DNA of 64,000 bases from contig CM060988.1 in the NCBI GenBank assembly GCA_030765065.1, positions 202,366,565 to 202,430,564 of the forward strand, read 5' to 3'. This DNA is from Deroplatys truncata (lineage: Eukaryota > Arthropoda > Insecta > Mantodea > Mantidae). A program made the position numbers and the translations under genes. The notes below the pieces were generated by a model, which was not told the DNA's origin, searched no databases, and was given only the letters and a program-made list of their open reading frames with translations. The stretch's first letter is position 1. Every line of letters begins with the position of its first letter. Below, one piece after another: positions 44,170 to 56,639 of this stretch.

Positions 44170-44720
44170 ATTAGTTATTTTTACTTTCTCTGCGACTTAT
44201 CTAGGAAGAATTCCATTCCACCCTAAAATTCGATATCAAGATTTCACCGGCAATTCACGTTTTGAGACCCCCTGAATAAAAAAAAAAGCATTTTAAGGAA
44301 AAGGTCTGTTTGTGCGCAAGCGCCTGTGTATGTTATGTGTACGGGTACCTTAAATAAAAAAAAAACGAAAAGTCGATTTAACACCAAACTTGGTATTTAA
44401 ATTGCGACACGAACATTTTCCATATCTTGAATTTTCTGAGAATAACCTGCGAAGTCCTCTTCATTCTGAATGTCTTTTGAATAATTGGTAAACCGTAAGC
44501 GATATAAAATCTTCTTCTTTCAAGGATTAGGTGTTATAATCACCCGTTCCGGTCTATCCAGGATCTGTCAACACGATCCTTCCTTATCCTTGACTGAAAA
44601 TATTACATAATGTTACTGCAGAAAAATGTACATCTCGTTAAAGCACGCAATTTATTCCAAATACATTTTGTAGCATTGTTTCCGACATATTCTTTGTTAA
44701 TGGTTTGAATTTTCAAACAT
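44170..44720 (-). repeat. Repeat family X copy, core deleted
   Basis: 3' end tttactttctctgcgactta, ccaccctaaaattcgatatc and gatttcaccggcaattcacg, then taccaaacttggtattta-type and 5'-side blocks (tctcgttaaagcacgcaatt). A non-X insert lies near 44510-44600 (cacccgttccggtctatcca). Confidence 0.6.
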
Positions 44721-44761
44721 TTATACTTTTCTCAAGTGGAAAATTGCTAGTAGTTTTTTTT

Positions 44762-44830
44762 TCGACGGTGCCGTGGCCGAGTGGTTAGACCGCTGTCTCC
44801 CACCATGGCCGCCTTGGTTTTCTCCGTTTT
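44762..44830 (+). other. tRNA-like A-box segment
   Basis: gtgccgtggccgagtggttagaccgctg has the Leu/Ser-type tRNA D-arm with a good A box. No variable arm, B box or paired acceptor stem follows, so it is a SINE head or tRNA fragment, not a gene. Confidence 0.4.
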
Positions 44831-45399
44831 TCCTGCCGTTCATTTCACCAATTTCAATTGGTGAGGGTAATTTCAAAACCATCACTAACAACCACCTCTT
44901 AAAGGATTTGACTATCACTTTTCCAAATCCCCATTGCACCTATAAGGAAATAACATGCAATCAAAAATCGTAACAAAAGTTTGTTAAAGTCATGTAAATG
45001 CACAAATACAATTTTTCTCGTGGCCATGCAAAGAGAAGGACACGATTTTTAAAAATGTGCCTATCGCTTTCTTCTTGCGTCTAGAATGAAACTGTAAAGT
45101 TGATCTCGATTAATGTGAAGAAGATAGAAGCCGTGGATCTTGATTTGATATTTCCACGAAATGAAGTAAATCCGTGCACGAAGAGAGAGAGATGCAATTA
45201 ACAGCGCGTTTTCCACATCACCGAGCTACATAATGAACGTACGTTCGGTTTTTCTAGCTGTTTGTCACGGAGCTGCTGCTGCGGCAAACGTTAATCACAT
45301 TGCATCAATAAGGACGAACCTCAATTTCCAAGAGATGCTGTTCTGCAATTCGGCATTTAGCAAAAAAACTGCGAGCTACCTCATATCACACCAAATCGA
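44831..45399. other. Unassigned sequence
   Basis: No gene or repeat recognised. Confidence 0.35.
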
Positions 45400-45590
45400 G
45401 GAAGCTGCACTCACCTTACTTTCTCTACTCATTCTTCAACAAATCACTCTTACAAAAGCTTATTCTTCTACTTACTTCTTGCTAATGCGGATAAACCCTT
45501 TTCGTTGTACATATAAGAAGAGTACAATAAGCTAAAGTAAAAGGCTTGGAATTCTATTCTCTTTGCATGAACACGAAAAAGAAAGAAAGA
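45400..45590 (+). repeat. Repeat family X 5'-end fragment
   Basis: cactcaccttactttctctac, cttctacttacttcttgcta and cttttcgttgtacatataag are X 5' blocks. It is followed directly by another X copy. Confidence 0.55.
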
Positions 45591-45593
45591 AGA

Positions 45594-46312
45594 AAAAAAT
45601 CTGATGCACTGACTCACATGACTTTCTCTACTCTTATACAAACTATTTTTATAAACGCTTATTCTCCATCTACTTCATGTTAATCTTACTGCTAATTTTC
45701 TTGTAGATGTAAGGGGAATATGGTGGGCTTTAAGAGATAGTCAAATGTTTTAAGAGCTGGTTCTATGTGAAGCATTCCAGTCTCTTTGTGTGTTTAGGAT
45801 ATAAAAAAAGAATAAGGAATTCCCATTTGATAAAAACAACAACTATTGCAAAATTCAAACAAATAACAAGGAATAGCTCGGGAAAAAAAAAGTGCGTGAC
45901 ATGTATTGTGTGTTTTAGCGAGAACATTTTTTGTGTACTAAAATTTTGTCTACCTCTTACGGTTTACCAGTTATGCAAAAGTCATTCAGAATGAAGAGGA
46001 TTTTTGGGGACATTCCCAGAAAATTCAAAATATGCATTTCATTTGCCATGAAAATATGTTAAACATCGTTAGAGCCATTTTTGAGAAAATGAAAATTTAC
46101 GAAAAATGTTCCATGTAAAGGATAGTCTGGGGTGGGGATTTTCTTAAAAATCTTCGTGTCATATCCTGGAAGATACTAAACTCAAATACCAAGTTTGGTA
46201 TATTAATCAATCGGACAGACACACACACGGACATGTTTCCAAAAATGCTTTAGTTGGATTCAGAGCAGCTCAAAACATGTATTTCCGGTGAAATCTTAAT
46301 CTGATTTGCAGT
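45594..46312 (+). mobile_element. Repeat family X copy, lacking the extreme 3' end
   Basis: aaatctgatgcactgactca with ACTTTCTCTACT, then the complete core (caaggaatagctcggg, ggatagtctggggtggg) and the CA site gacacacacacgg to ggtgaaatcttaat. Confidence 0.7.
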
Positions 46313-46314
46313 TA

Positions 46315-47625
46315 AGAAAAGCATGAAGTATTTCAAGATTCAAGCCAATAACAAAGAATATGTCAGAAGTTGTTAACGCCCAAAAACGTTTATTTGACAT
46401 AAATTGTATGTTTTAACGAGATGTACATTTTGTGTAGTTACACAGAAGTCATTCAGAATGAAGAGCACTCCACAAGCTATTCCCAGAAACGTCGAGACAC
46501 ACCTTTTATTTGTCATGAAAATAGCTTAATCAAACATGTTCCATTTAAAGGGTAGTTTAAGGTGGGGGACTCTCTCGAAAATCTTGCTGTCGCATCCTTG
46601 GAAGGTGCTCAACTTAAATAACAAGTTTGGTAGGTATTAAACCGACTTTTGCTTTTTGAGTTATAAGTATTCACAGACACACACACACACTCACATATGG
46701 ACACGAACCTTTTTTACTTTCTCTACTACATATAGTAAGTAGGGGAAGTATTGTATTCCACCCAAAAATTCAATACCGAGATTTCACCGGAAATGCATGA
46801 TTTGAGGCCTCCTTAATCCAATAAAAAGCATTTTTGGAAACATGTTCGTGTGTGTCTCTGTGAACAGCATCTCAGAAACGAACAGTCGGACAAACACCAA
46901 ACTTGGTATTTAGGTTCAGTATCTTCCAGAGATGCGACACGAAGGTTTTCATGAAAATCCCCCACCCCAGATTACCCTTTACATGCAACATTTTTCGAGA
47001 ATTTTTTCAAAAATTGCTCTAAAGATTTTGATTAAAATATCATATGTTTAAGATATTTTCATGAAAAATGAAATGAATATCTCGAATTTTCTGGGAATGT
47101 CTCCAAAAGTATTCTTCATTGTGAACCATAAGAGATAGACAAAATTTTACTACACAAAAAATGTAGATCACGTTGAAATACACAATTTATGTCATATACA
47201 TTTTTTTGTTGTTGAGTGAACCATTTTCGAGATAATGCTTGTTATATCCTTAAATTTTCCAATACTTATACTTTTTCTCAAATTTGTTATTCATTTTTTT
47301 TATATCCTGGACATGCAAAGAGAATGGAATGCGCCACATAGCAACCAGCGTTAAAATATTTGACTATCGCTTAAAGTCTACCATATTCCCCTTGCACTTA
47401 AAAGAAAATTAGCAATAAGATTAACATCTCGATTTACATGAAGCATATGGAGAATAAGCGTTTGTAAAAATAGTTTGTACAAGAGTAGAGAAAGTCATGT
47501 GAGTGTAACACATCAGATTTTTTTTCAGGGAGTCTCAAAACGTGTATAACTGATGAAATTTTAACATCGAATTTTTGGATAAAATGCAATACTTCCTCTG
47601 CTTACTGTAAATACCAGTAAAGAAA
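46315..47625 (+). mobile_element. Repeat family X copy split by another X copy
   Basis: Left part 46315-46716 ends in the CA site and acacgaaccttttttt. Right part from about 47526 resumes with ttttcagggagtctcaaaac and ends with the 3' block tacttcctctgcttactg. In intact copies these are contiguous (gctttttttggattcaggga), so the copy between them sits in the T-run. Confidence 0.75.
46717..47525 (-). mobile_element. Repeat family X, full length, nested in X
   Basis: The clearest complete copy: TTACTTTCTCTACTACATATAG hairpin end, ccacccaaaaattcaatacc, gatttcaccggaaatgcatg, CA site (cgtgtgtgtctctgtgaac), core, and the 5' end gagtagagaaagtcatgtga with gtaacacatcag. About 809 bp, no ORF, T-runs at both junctions. 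Confidence 0.85.
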
Positions 47626-48010
47626 TTAAAAATTTGTAATGTGTTACACTCACATGACTTTCTCTAGCCATTTTCCTTTATTTTTGTATGTCTTTCTATC
47701 TACCCACTTCAAGTTAATTGACATGAACGTTAAATAAATGGTTTCATTACAGGAGGGATACAGCAGACTGAAGTGATGATATTGGAAGAATCAAGTGAAT
47801 GGTGACAGCATTTTAAAAAATGGCACACGTATTGAACAATTGAAAATAATAACAACGGATATATGGGAAATGGCGTGTTTTAATGAGATCTGTATTTTTG
47901 TGTGTAAGTTGCGGTTTACCAGTTACACAAAAATATTCCCACAAAATGCACGATACCTTTAATATATGACATTTTAATACTTTTGAGAAAATCAAAAATA
48001 AAGAATATTT
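47626..48010 (+). repeat. Repeat family X copy, truncated
   Basis: 5' end aatgtgttacactcacatga followed by reduced core blocks to ttttgagaaaatcaaaaata. Confidence 0.6.
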
Positions 48011-48089
48011 TTTGCATGTAAAGAGTAAATTATACGTATCTGCCGGACAAAACTGAATTAAAAGAAGTCCTCATTACATAAATACAGTT

Positions 48090-48215
48090 TCAACTACGCA
48101 ACTGCCAAGGATTCGAACTTGGACGTGCTGCAGAAGTGGGAGCCCCGCCCTGGGTCGCCGCCCCCGGGATGCTGCGGTATGGAGCCCCGGGCAGGCAGGG
48201 TGATGCTGGCAATAT
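48090..48215 (-). mobile_element. tRNA-like SINE fragment, GC-rich
   Basis: Minus strand: gtccaagttcgaatccttggc is a good B box, preceded by a very GC-rich stretch (gcccggggctccataccgca). No pairing acceptor stem. Confidence 0.45.
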
Positions 48216-48269
48216 TAACACTTCTAACTGCACAAATCTGACCCAAACATTAAAATACTATATATTTGA

Positions 48270-48594
48270 GATATTAATGTGATGTGTTGCACTCACATGA
48301 TTTTCTCTACTCCCCCTTCTTACAAAAGCATATTCTTCTTGATAGTTGATAAGTTGTTGGCAGTAGGCTAAAGCGATAGCCAGATGTTTAGAAAGTGCAT
48401 CGCTGTTTGCATCAACACTAGAATTTGAAAAGTTTATTTGACATACATCGTGCCCCTTAATGAGATCTACATTTTTAGTGTAACACGATTTTGTCTCTCT
48501 CTTATGGTTTACCAATACAACAGTCCTTCAATGTAAGTTCGCAGACATTTTATTGTTGTATTGTAATCTACATCGTTAACACATTTTTGGGAAA
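48270..48594 (+). repeat. Repeat family X copy, truncated
   Basis: gatgtgttgcactcacatga, gatagccagatgtttagaaa and aatgagatctacatttttag. It breaks off at a run gggaaaaaaa where the next X copy begins, again an A/T-run junction. Confidence 0.65.
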
Positions 48595-49410
48595 AAAATC
48601 TGATGTGTTACACTCACATGACTTTCTCTACTCTTGTACAAACTATTTTTACAAACGCTTATTCTCCATCTACTTCATGTTAATCGAGATATCGAGATGT
48701 CAATCTTATTGGTAATTTTCTTGTAGATGCAAGGGGAATATGGTAGCTTTTAAGCGATAGTCAAATGTTTTAACGCTGGTTGCTATGTGGAGTATTCCAT
48801 TCTCTTTGCATGTCCAGGACATAAAAAAATGAATAACGAATTTGAGAAAAAGTATAAGTATGGGAAAATTTAAGGGAATAACAAGCAATATCTCGAAAAC
48901 GGTTCACTCAACAAAAGAAATGTATATGACGTAAATTGTGTATTTTAACGCAATCTACATTTTTTGTGCAGTAAAATTTTGTCTATCTCTTATGGTTTAC
49001 CAGTTATACAAAAATCGTTCACAATGAAGAATACTTTTGGAGACATTCCCAGAAAATTCGAGACATACATTTCATTTTTCATGACAATATTTTAAACATA
49101 TGATATTTTAATCAAAATCGTTAGCCATTTTTGGGAAAATTAAATTTTTCCAAAAATGTTCCATGTAAAGGGTAATCTGGGGTGGGGGGGTTTGGTGTTT
49201 ATCCGACTGTTCGTTTCTGAGTTATGCTGTTCACAGACACACAGACACACACACGCACACAGACACACACACGGACATGTTTCCAAAAATGCTTTTTTTG
49301 GATTCAGGGAGTCTCAAAACATGTATTTCCTGTGAAATCTCGGTATCGAATTTTTGGGTGGAATACAATACTTCCCCTACTTACTATACGTAGTAGAGAA
49401 AGTAATAAAA
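48595..49410 (+). mobile_element. Repeat family X, near full length
   Basis: Both ends intact: aatctgatgtgttacactca with ACTTTCTCTACT, and the 3' hairpin ctacttactatacgtagtag followed by AGAGAAAGTAATAAAAA. A deletion removes the stretch after ggggtggggggg. The CA site carries an expanded cacagacacacac run (49234-49275). Confidence 0.85.
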
Positions 49411-49600
49411 AACGACAATTTTCCTATGTAAAGGGTAGCCTGGGATTTTTGGAAGACATACATAGCAATTTCGGTACTTAAACGACTTTTCGTTTTCTTC
49501 AGTTATGTTGTTCTTTTATATTCACGGAGCCTCAAAACGCGTATTTGCGGTTTGGAACACAAGACTCTCTACTTACCAGAGGTATATAAGTAGACATAGA
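49411..49600 (+). repeat. Repeat family X 3' fragment
   Basis: ttcctatgtaaagggtagcc, cgacttttcgttttcttcag and gagcctcaaaacgcgtattt. Strongly shortened. 49601-49899 shows nothing else. Confidence 0.5.
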
Positions 49601-49899
49601 GTTGTCATAAATAAAAGCTGAAACATTAAAACCTTATCTGATAATATTCCTAAAGGCCTTAAAATGGATTTGACGTCTCTTGAATGCAGGCATCTTATAT
49701 CAGAGCATCATAACATTTGTAACAAAACTGTTTTTGAGTCACCATATTCGATTTATTTATATATTAACTGAGAAACTATCATGAGCAGACAGAACTTACT
49801 TCAACAAAAATGTATAGCTTATATAAAATAAGTGTTTTTGTATAAATTGCTCTACTCTTAAGTATGGCAGCTTCTGTGTGCTAAAGCCTTCTCCATTTT

Positions 49900-50235
49900 T
49901 GCTTTGAATGGCTTTTTGTGTGAACGACATTTTGTGGTATAAATGACCGGTTGTCTCAGAAACTATTCAAGTTTTAGGGTGATAAAGAAATCTGTTGTGT
50001 ATCTACTTTGCTACTAATGACATGTTTGGTTATTTAAAAACAAAATAATTGCTGCATAATAAAGAAAATAATATTATCTTCCTCAATATACAAGCTTATT
50101 GTATAGAAGTACACCAGTGAAGTTAGAAGACATACATCTATATTATGCAAATATCTTAAATAGTTTCTCAGATAATGGCTCGCAATTTATCAGATTTAAC
50201 ATAGGATAGAACTTTTAATATTTTGATACATTATT
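49900..50235 (+). repeat. Repeat family Y copy
   Basis: Shares a ladder of blocks with the reverse complement of 57330-57640: gttgtctcagaaactattca, aaaataattgctgcataata, tatcttcctcaatatacaag, cttattgtatagaagtacac and atcttaaatagtttctcaga. No ORF. The family is not related to X. Confidence 0.7.
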
Positions 50236-50439
50236 GAATGTAAAACAATTGAGGGTAAAGCTAACAATTTTCTTGACATAATCTGTCTGCAAATTATTCA
50301 ATTTCTAGTTAATCACGATAAACATTCGCGGTATATGACGTCAGTTACGTAGTATTGCGGTAATATATATTTTGAAGACAGAAACAACACCTAACTGTTC
50401 AAAACTTCGGCAGTAATATTTATTAGCAAGTAAGACCCC

Positions 50440-50590
50440 TTTCACTACCCCGGAGGGAGAGGCGTGATGCTGACCACATCACTTCACTGCATCGGTTGGA
50501 TGATCACCCACCTCTGCCGTGTGTAGGTGGGCGTGAGGCCGGAAGGTCATGGGCTAGCGCCACGAGATTATTATTATTATTATTATTCCT
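50440..50590 (+). mobile_element. SINE/LINE 3' tail with (ATT)n
   Basis: GC-rich stretch ending ggtcatgggctagcgccacg followed by seven ATT units (50567-50588). A defined 3' end plus trinucleotide tail points to a retroposon tail. No head recognised. Confidence 0.45.
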
Positions 50591-50639
50591 TTCACTACCT
50601 CATTACAAGCAAAGAATCATCTGCTTAACATTTCAAGAT

Positions 50640-50730
50640 GTGGGCATCGGAGTAGCGCAGAAAATTTCTTTTCCGGCTGTCGTGCTGAGGGTTCGATTCA
50701 CGGCTCGCCCTATCCACGCCTTCACCTCTG
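50640..50730 (+). mobile_element. tRNA-like SINE head
   Basis: A-box-like gcatcggagtagcgcag and B box gagggttcgattcacgg, then gctcgccctatccacgcc. Spacing fits a tRNA promoter but the arms do not pair, so it is probably SINE-derived. 50731-51229 shows nothing else recognised. Confidence 0.4.
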
Positions 50731-51229
50731 AGTTGCTCATGTGAAGTAAACCCAAGGCTGTGCGTGCTATCCTCATCATCACCGTCCGCTGGGTGCCTCC
50801 ACCTCTTCGCTTGGTGGATGAGGTATCCCTCGAAGGTGATACGCCATGTGAAGAGCGTTAGAACGACATTTAAGATGCGCTGCTTAGAACGTGGGGAGCA
50901 GCAGCGAATATTTCAAAAATGTTTTTTACTTAAATTGTATCTCTGTCACTTAGGTTTGCAAGTGATACAAACATTTCAATGAAGGAGAGTCCACAGCAAA
51001 CCGAAGAGGTGAGAGAAATTCTACGAAAAGCCTCCTCTTTCGTATTTATTTTGTATCTCCAAACTTGTACACCTATCTGGTGAAATACCTTAGGTAGCGC
51101 TTGAAAAAGAAAATGCTAACTTGTACCATGAACAGCTGGGTGATGAGCGTTTCTTCAATGCCACAAACATTCTCTGATAGCTTGGCCTTCTGGAGAGAGT
51201 TAAACAACTTTTGTTCGCAATTTTAGTCT

Positions 51230-51850
51230 CTGTCACTTGCACATAGCAAGTACAGCAAGTGTTTTATTCCACCCAAAAATTCGATATCGATATTTTACCG
51301 TAAATACATGTTTTGAGGTCCCATTAGTGTCTGTGTGAATAGATAACAAGAGTTTTCGTTACTTTTGGTTTTGTCAAAAATAGGCGAAACGATTTTGATA
51401 ACAGTACTATATATCTAAGCTATTTGCAAGACAAATAAAATCTATGTCTTCGATATTGTAAAAATAGCTTGTGAATTCCTATCTAAATTGTATAACTTTT
51501 AATAAATGGTAAACCATAACAGACGGATAAAGATAATTTTAGATCTCGTTAAAACACACTACTTACGTGAAATAGTTTGCAGTATTAGCCATTTCTGAGA
51601 CATTCGCTGCGATTGGTTTTAATTTTTCAACACTTTGTTATTTTTGAGGTGCTGTCACCATTCTTTTGTTTCTCGTGATTTCATATAAGCAGTATGGAAT
51701 TTCAAAACTCCACTCTTTAAACATTCTCCTTTATCCCTCGTGTATCCACAACGAAATGTGGAATGAAACTATTTCTGGAAACGTTTATCTCCATTAAGTA
51801 GCAATAGTTTGTAAAGAGTGGGTAGGGAAAGCCACGTGAACTACTTTCTA
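51230..51850 (-). repeat. Repeat family X copy, shortened
   Basis: ccacccaaaaattcgatatc, cgattttgataacagtacta, cgttaaaacacactacttac and a decayed 5' end agtgggtagggaaagccacg. Confidence 0.65.
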
Positions 51851-51959
51851 ATCCTTCCAACAGATAGGGGTTTCACAACTAACTTGAATAAGTTGATTGC
51901 TTTCCTGTTATAAACGGGGTAGCTTTGTGTTTAGCAATGCATTAACGTAGGTACTTATG

Positions 51960-52560
51960 TTGGCAGCGAAACATACTAGTAAGTAGAGCAAGTATTGTAT
52001 TGCACAAAAAATTTAATGTCGAGATTTCACCAGAAATACACGATTTAAGGCGCACCGAATAAACAAAAAGTGCGCGTGTGCCTGCGAACAACATAGCTCA
52101 AAAACGAAAACTCGGTTTTAGTTTTAAGTTCAGCGTCTTCCAACGATGTGACACCAACACCACCCCAAACTACCCTTCACATTTGTAATTCTTAACTATT
52201 TTCGATTTTTTCAAAAATGGATCTTAACGATTTTGATTAAAATACCATACGTTTAAGATATGTGCATGAAGAGTGAAACGTGTGTGTTGAATTTTCTGAG
52301 AATAGTCTGTGAAGTGCTCTTTATTCCGAATGAATATTGTACATCTGGTAAACCGTAACAGATAGACAGAAGCTCACGATTTATGTCAACCATTTCCGAG
52401 ATATTGTTAGTTGTTGGTCAGAATTTTCAAATACTTGTTCTTTTCCAAAGCCATGACATAGCGACACGCCTTTTAAAAATGTAGCTATCGTGGCCTTCTT
52501 ATATCTGCAACGAAATGAAACTTTATCTCTATTAACAAACAGGTAAAATAATAAATATGA
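51960..52560 (-). repeat. Repeat family X copy, 5' end missing
   Basis: 3' end agtaagtagagcaagtattg, gagatttcaccagaaatac, core cgattttgattaaaatacca and tgaagtgctctttattccga. It lacks the terminal gtagagaaagtca block. Confidence 0.65.
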
Positions 52561-52719
52561 GTAAAGTGACATGCCGTCGTTCCAAAGCCACTTCAAACTT
52601 ATAACATTTAAACAACACAATGGTATATTGGCAACTGTTGGGCTGTGTCACGATCCCCATAAGCTTCCAAATATTCTCACACCTTGATGGGCTTCCAACT
52701 TAGGTAACATTAGTAACAA

Positions 52720-53650
52720 ACAATCTCATGTGTTACATTCACATCACTTTCTCCACCCTCTATCCTTTATTAGTGGCTATATACATTATTCTTACGAAAG
52801 TTTATTTTCCTATGTACTTCATTTTAATCGAGATAAACCTTTGCACAAACAGCTACATTAATACAAAGAGAACAGCGATAGTCAAATGTTTTAACAACTG
52901 GACGCTATATGTTGGCCTTAAAACTCTTTGCATGACATCGCAAGAAACAACTGAATGTTGACAGGACTTTAAGAGAATGGTATTTTGGCAGGGGAAAAAG
53001 ATGCCCTTTGTAACTCTCAGTGGCTGCCGGGGATTGAGGGGCGTGGGGTGTCTATATCCGGCCGCCTCGTCCTTCCTCGTGGCTTGTAGCTACAATATCC
53101 ACTCTGGATCGGGGCCGAGTCCCATCCGTAGCAGAAGATAAGTGTTGAACAATAACAGATATATGCCACAAAAAAACTTATTTTAAAGAAATTACGTTTT
53201 GTGTGTGTGTAGCACGTTTGGTCTATCGCCCAGTTATATAAGATTACACAAAATTCCTTCCGAATGATGGGGACTTCACAGGATATTTCCAGAAAATGCA
53301 ACATACACATTTTATTTGTTAGGTAAATATCTTTAATATATGGTATTTTAATCAAAATTAAAAAGTTCGACAAAGTTCCATGTAAAGGGTAGCCAGGGTG
53401 AGTACATTTTCTCGAAAATCCTCGTGTTGCATATTTGGAAGATGCTGAAATTAAATACCAAGTTTTTTGTTTATCCGACTTTTCGTTTTTGTCTTGTCTA
53501 CCGGGAGGAAGGATAACACACACACACACACACTCACCTTTTTCTAAAAAGGTTTTTTCTGGATTCGGGGGCGTCAAAACAATGCATTTCCGGTGAAATC
53601 TAGATAGAATGCAATAACTCCTCTACCTATTATGTACGCGGTAGAAAAAG
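52720..53650 (+). mobile_element. Repeat family X copy interrupted by a SINE1 fragment
   Basis: 5' part 52725-52984 (tcatgtgttacattcacatc, gacatcgcaagaaacaactg), 3' part 53110-53650 (gtgtgtagcacgtttggtct, ccatgtaaagggtagccagg, CA run 53516-53534, tctacctattatgtacgcgg). Open frames on the minus strand here are artefacts. Confidence 0.7.
52985..53105 (+). mobile_element. SINE1 internal fragment
   Basis: ggcaggggaaaaagatgc is identical to SINE1 at about 6405-6423. The following GC-rich sequence (ggccgcctcgtccttcctcg) is only loosely similar to that copy. Inserted in an X copy. Confidence 0.5.
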
Positions 53651-54847
53651 TAATAAAACTAAAACTTCAACGCAATGTTGTCATCTTTTCCCAACTCAAA
53701 TCTATACTAACGCTGTGTGTGGGGCGTAATTCTTTCACCACTGAAATCGCTGTTCTTCAGGACGGACATAAGCTATAAAATATGTGAAAATCGGAGGATA
53801 TTTTGGCAGACGTTTAATGATTTGCAGCCCAAAGGGGTAAATGGGCAGACTTAAAAGCTTCTAAAATTAGTTTATTGTAAGGGAGGTTGCGTATTGCGTT
53901 CGTAACACCGAATTGACCTCAACTTTCTCATCAAGGAGTATTTTTTGTATGTATTAGCTTATCTTACAATTCCTAAAAAATACTCTAGCATATTTTCAGC
54001 TTCTTATGCAGAAATACGATTCTTTAACTCTTCTGGTCTATTACAGAATGTACAATTTTATTATAAAATCGTAGATACAAAAGCTACCAACACATTATTT
54101 TCAATTATTAATTGAAATTCTAGGATAATTTCGGATTACAATACTGCCTCCGGCTAGCATAGGTAGCTGGTGGAGAGAGTGAAAATCTGTAAGGTAACAA
54201 CCATATGACTTATTATACCCGTACTCTTTACTTTCACAAGTGCTCTAAAATTTATTATTTTAATTATTATTATAAAAACTTGCATTTTAACTAATACACG
54301 TTAACTATAATAATATATGATATGGGATGGTATAATTATATATATATATGTACATAGTAGGTTGAGAAAAAGCTTAAAGAAAGCATGTCACATGCTGAAA
54401 AATGTTGCAAAGTCCATGGACAATTTAACATACTTGCGAGCTTCCTCCAATTGAAACCCGTAAAACTTTCCCAAATCCAGCAAACCGTAATCTTTTACAA
54501 TGACATGAAATTTAAAATGAGTAAAAGGTTCAGCGCAGTAAACGGACAAAAATTACATGTAAACATAATCAAGATTCCGTTTTTAAGAATCCTTAAAGAC
54601 CTGGTGGTATATGATGAAATTCTTCCTGGTACCACAAAAAACACATACTAAAGCAAATAACACTACTTCATAGGCTATACACACATTTCTAGTTCATATT
54701 TCACACTTCATATTATTAACTATAAACAGAAACCGTCACAAAAAAAGGAAAACCTATATCCCGCAACCAAAGAGTGCGAATAAGATATTTACGTGAAGGA
54801 GATGACCTTACAATTCGAGTCGTTCATTATTGAATGTTCGCGCCCTG
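53651..54847. other. Unassigned AT-rich sequence
   Basis: Includes a short (TA)n run near 54338-54350. The frame 54385-54651 lacks any recognisable domain. No repeats recognised. Confidence 0.4.
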
Positions 54848-56095
54848 GTTACTAGACGTCACTAGTGGTGCTACAGATTTTGTTGCAGCCCAGTGAAGGG
54901 GGACCATGATCGTGATGAAGGATAGACACACAGATAAGCTCTGGTCTATCATTGCACTGTATACCATTTACTAGAGATTACTAGTGGTGCTATACATTTT
55001 GTTGAAAGGGGAGCATGATCATGATGAAGGATAGACACACAGATAAGCTCTGGTCTATCATAGCACTGTATACCATTTACTAGAGATTACTAGTGGTGCT
55101 ATACATTTTGTTGAAAGGGGAGCATGATCATGATGAAGGATAGACACACAGATAAGCTCTGGTCTATCATAGCACTGTATACCATTTACTAGAGATTACT
55201 AGTGGTAGGTACTATACATTTTGTTGAAAGGGGAGCATGATCACGATGAAGGATAGACACACAGATAAGCTCTGGTCTATCATAGTACTGTATACCATTT
55301 ACTAGAGGTCACTAGTGATGCTATACATTTTGTTGCAGCCCAGTGAAGGGGACCATGATCATGATGAAGGATAGACACACAGATAAGCTCTGGTCTATCA
55401 TAGTACTGTATACCATTTACTAGAGGTCACTAGTGATGCTATACATTTTGTTGCAGCCCAGTGAAGGGGAGCATGATCATGATGAAGGATAGACACACAG
55501 ATAAGCTCTGGTCTATCATAGCACTGTATACCATTTACTAGAGATTACTAGTGGTAGGTACTATACATTTTGTTGAAAGGGGAGCATGATCACGATGAAG
55601 GATAGACACACAGATAAGCTCTGGTCTATCATAGTACTGTATACCATTTACTAGAGATTACTAGTGGTGCTATACATTTTGTTGAAAGGGGAGCATAATC
55701 ATGATGAAGGATAGACACACAGATAAGCTCTGGTCTATCATAGCACTGTATACCATTTACTAGAGATTACTAGTGGTGCTATACATTTTGTTGAAAGGGG
55801 AGCATAATCATGATGAAGGATAGACACACAGATAAGCTCTGGTCTATCATAGCACTGTATACCATTTACTAGAGGTCACTAGTGGTGTTATACATTTTGT
55901 TGCAGCCCAGTGAAGGGGACCATGATCATGATGAAGGATAGACACACAGATAAGCTCTGGTCTATCATAGCACTGTATACTGTTTACTAGAGGTCACTAG
56001 TGGTAGGTACTATACATTTTGTTGAAGGGGGACCATGATCATGATGAAGAATAGACACACAGATAAGCGCGGCTATCATTGCACTGTATACCATT
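54848..56095. repeat. 109-119-bp satellite array, 11 units
   Basis: Unit contains gatagacacacagataagct, ctggtctatcatagcactgt, ataccatttactagag and catgatcatgatgaag. Starts of gataagctct at 54933, 55042, 55151, 55263, 55382, 55500, 55613, 55722, 55831, 55949 and 56062 give spacings of 109-119. The long class carries an extra gcagcccagt, the middle class an extra aggta. Confidence 0.95.
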
Positions 56096-56639
56096 CAGTC
56101 TGTAATCTTAAGTTATAATACGACGCAACAGAATTTGATGATTTGGCATGTTCGTGGTGAAAATCTGTAAGACCTTGAATCTGCCGTAAATTCGTAAAAG
56201 GCCTCCGCTCCCGTACAATTTACGCGCAAACCGTAAAAGTTGCCAAGTATGATATAATAGTGAAACATATGATATTTTAATGAATGACAAAATATAGAAT
56301 AGAAAGGGCTAACTTCAGTAGAGGAATGTGTTGTGTTCGCGGTAGAGGAATAGATACAATCTTAACTGGCGATTAAATGTATTATATCCAGAACTCCATA
56401 AGCGCCGATTGAAAGAAAGTGAGGCAAGGGAGCCAATGTTCTGCCAGTGAGTTGCCTTTTCCTGCCCGGAAACAACCGGAAAGCTCTGCGCTGTATCAGG
56501 GTTCGAATTAACAGAGCACTTCCCCCTGTCGTCAGCTCACAATGGGACACTTACTTCCCTGCCAGACGTACCTTCATCCCTCCTGAAACTGTTCGGTACA
56601 AAGGAAATTCTTCTAGTTACATTCAGGTAAGTTACTGTA
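56096..56639. other. Unassigned sequence
   Basis: A B-box-like motif (tatcagggttcgaattaac, 56495-56513) lies in a GC-richer stretch, without an A box. Nothing else recognised. Confidence 0.3.

Noticed and set aside
44762-44830. Possible tRNA gene (Leu/Ser type)
   Set aside because: Only the D-arm/A box is convincing; no B box, variable arm or pairing acceptor stem.
53017-53577. 186-codon minus-strand frame
   Set aside because: Lies across an X copy and a SINE1 fragment; composition follows those repeats.
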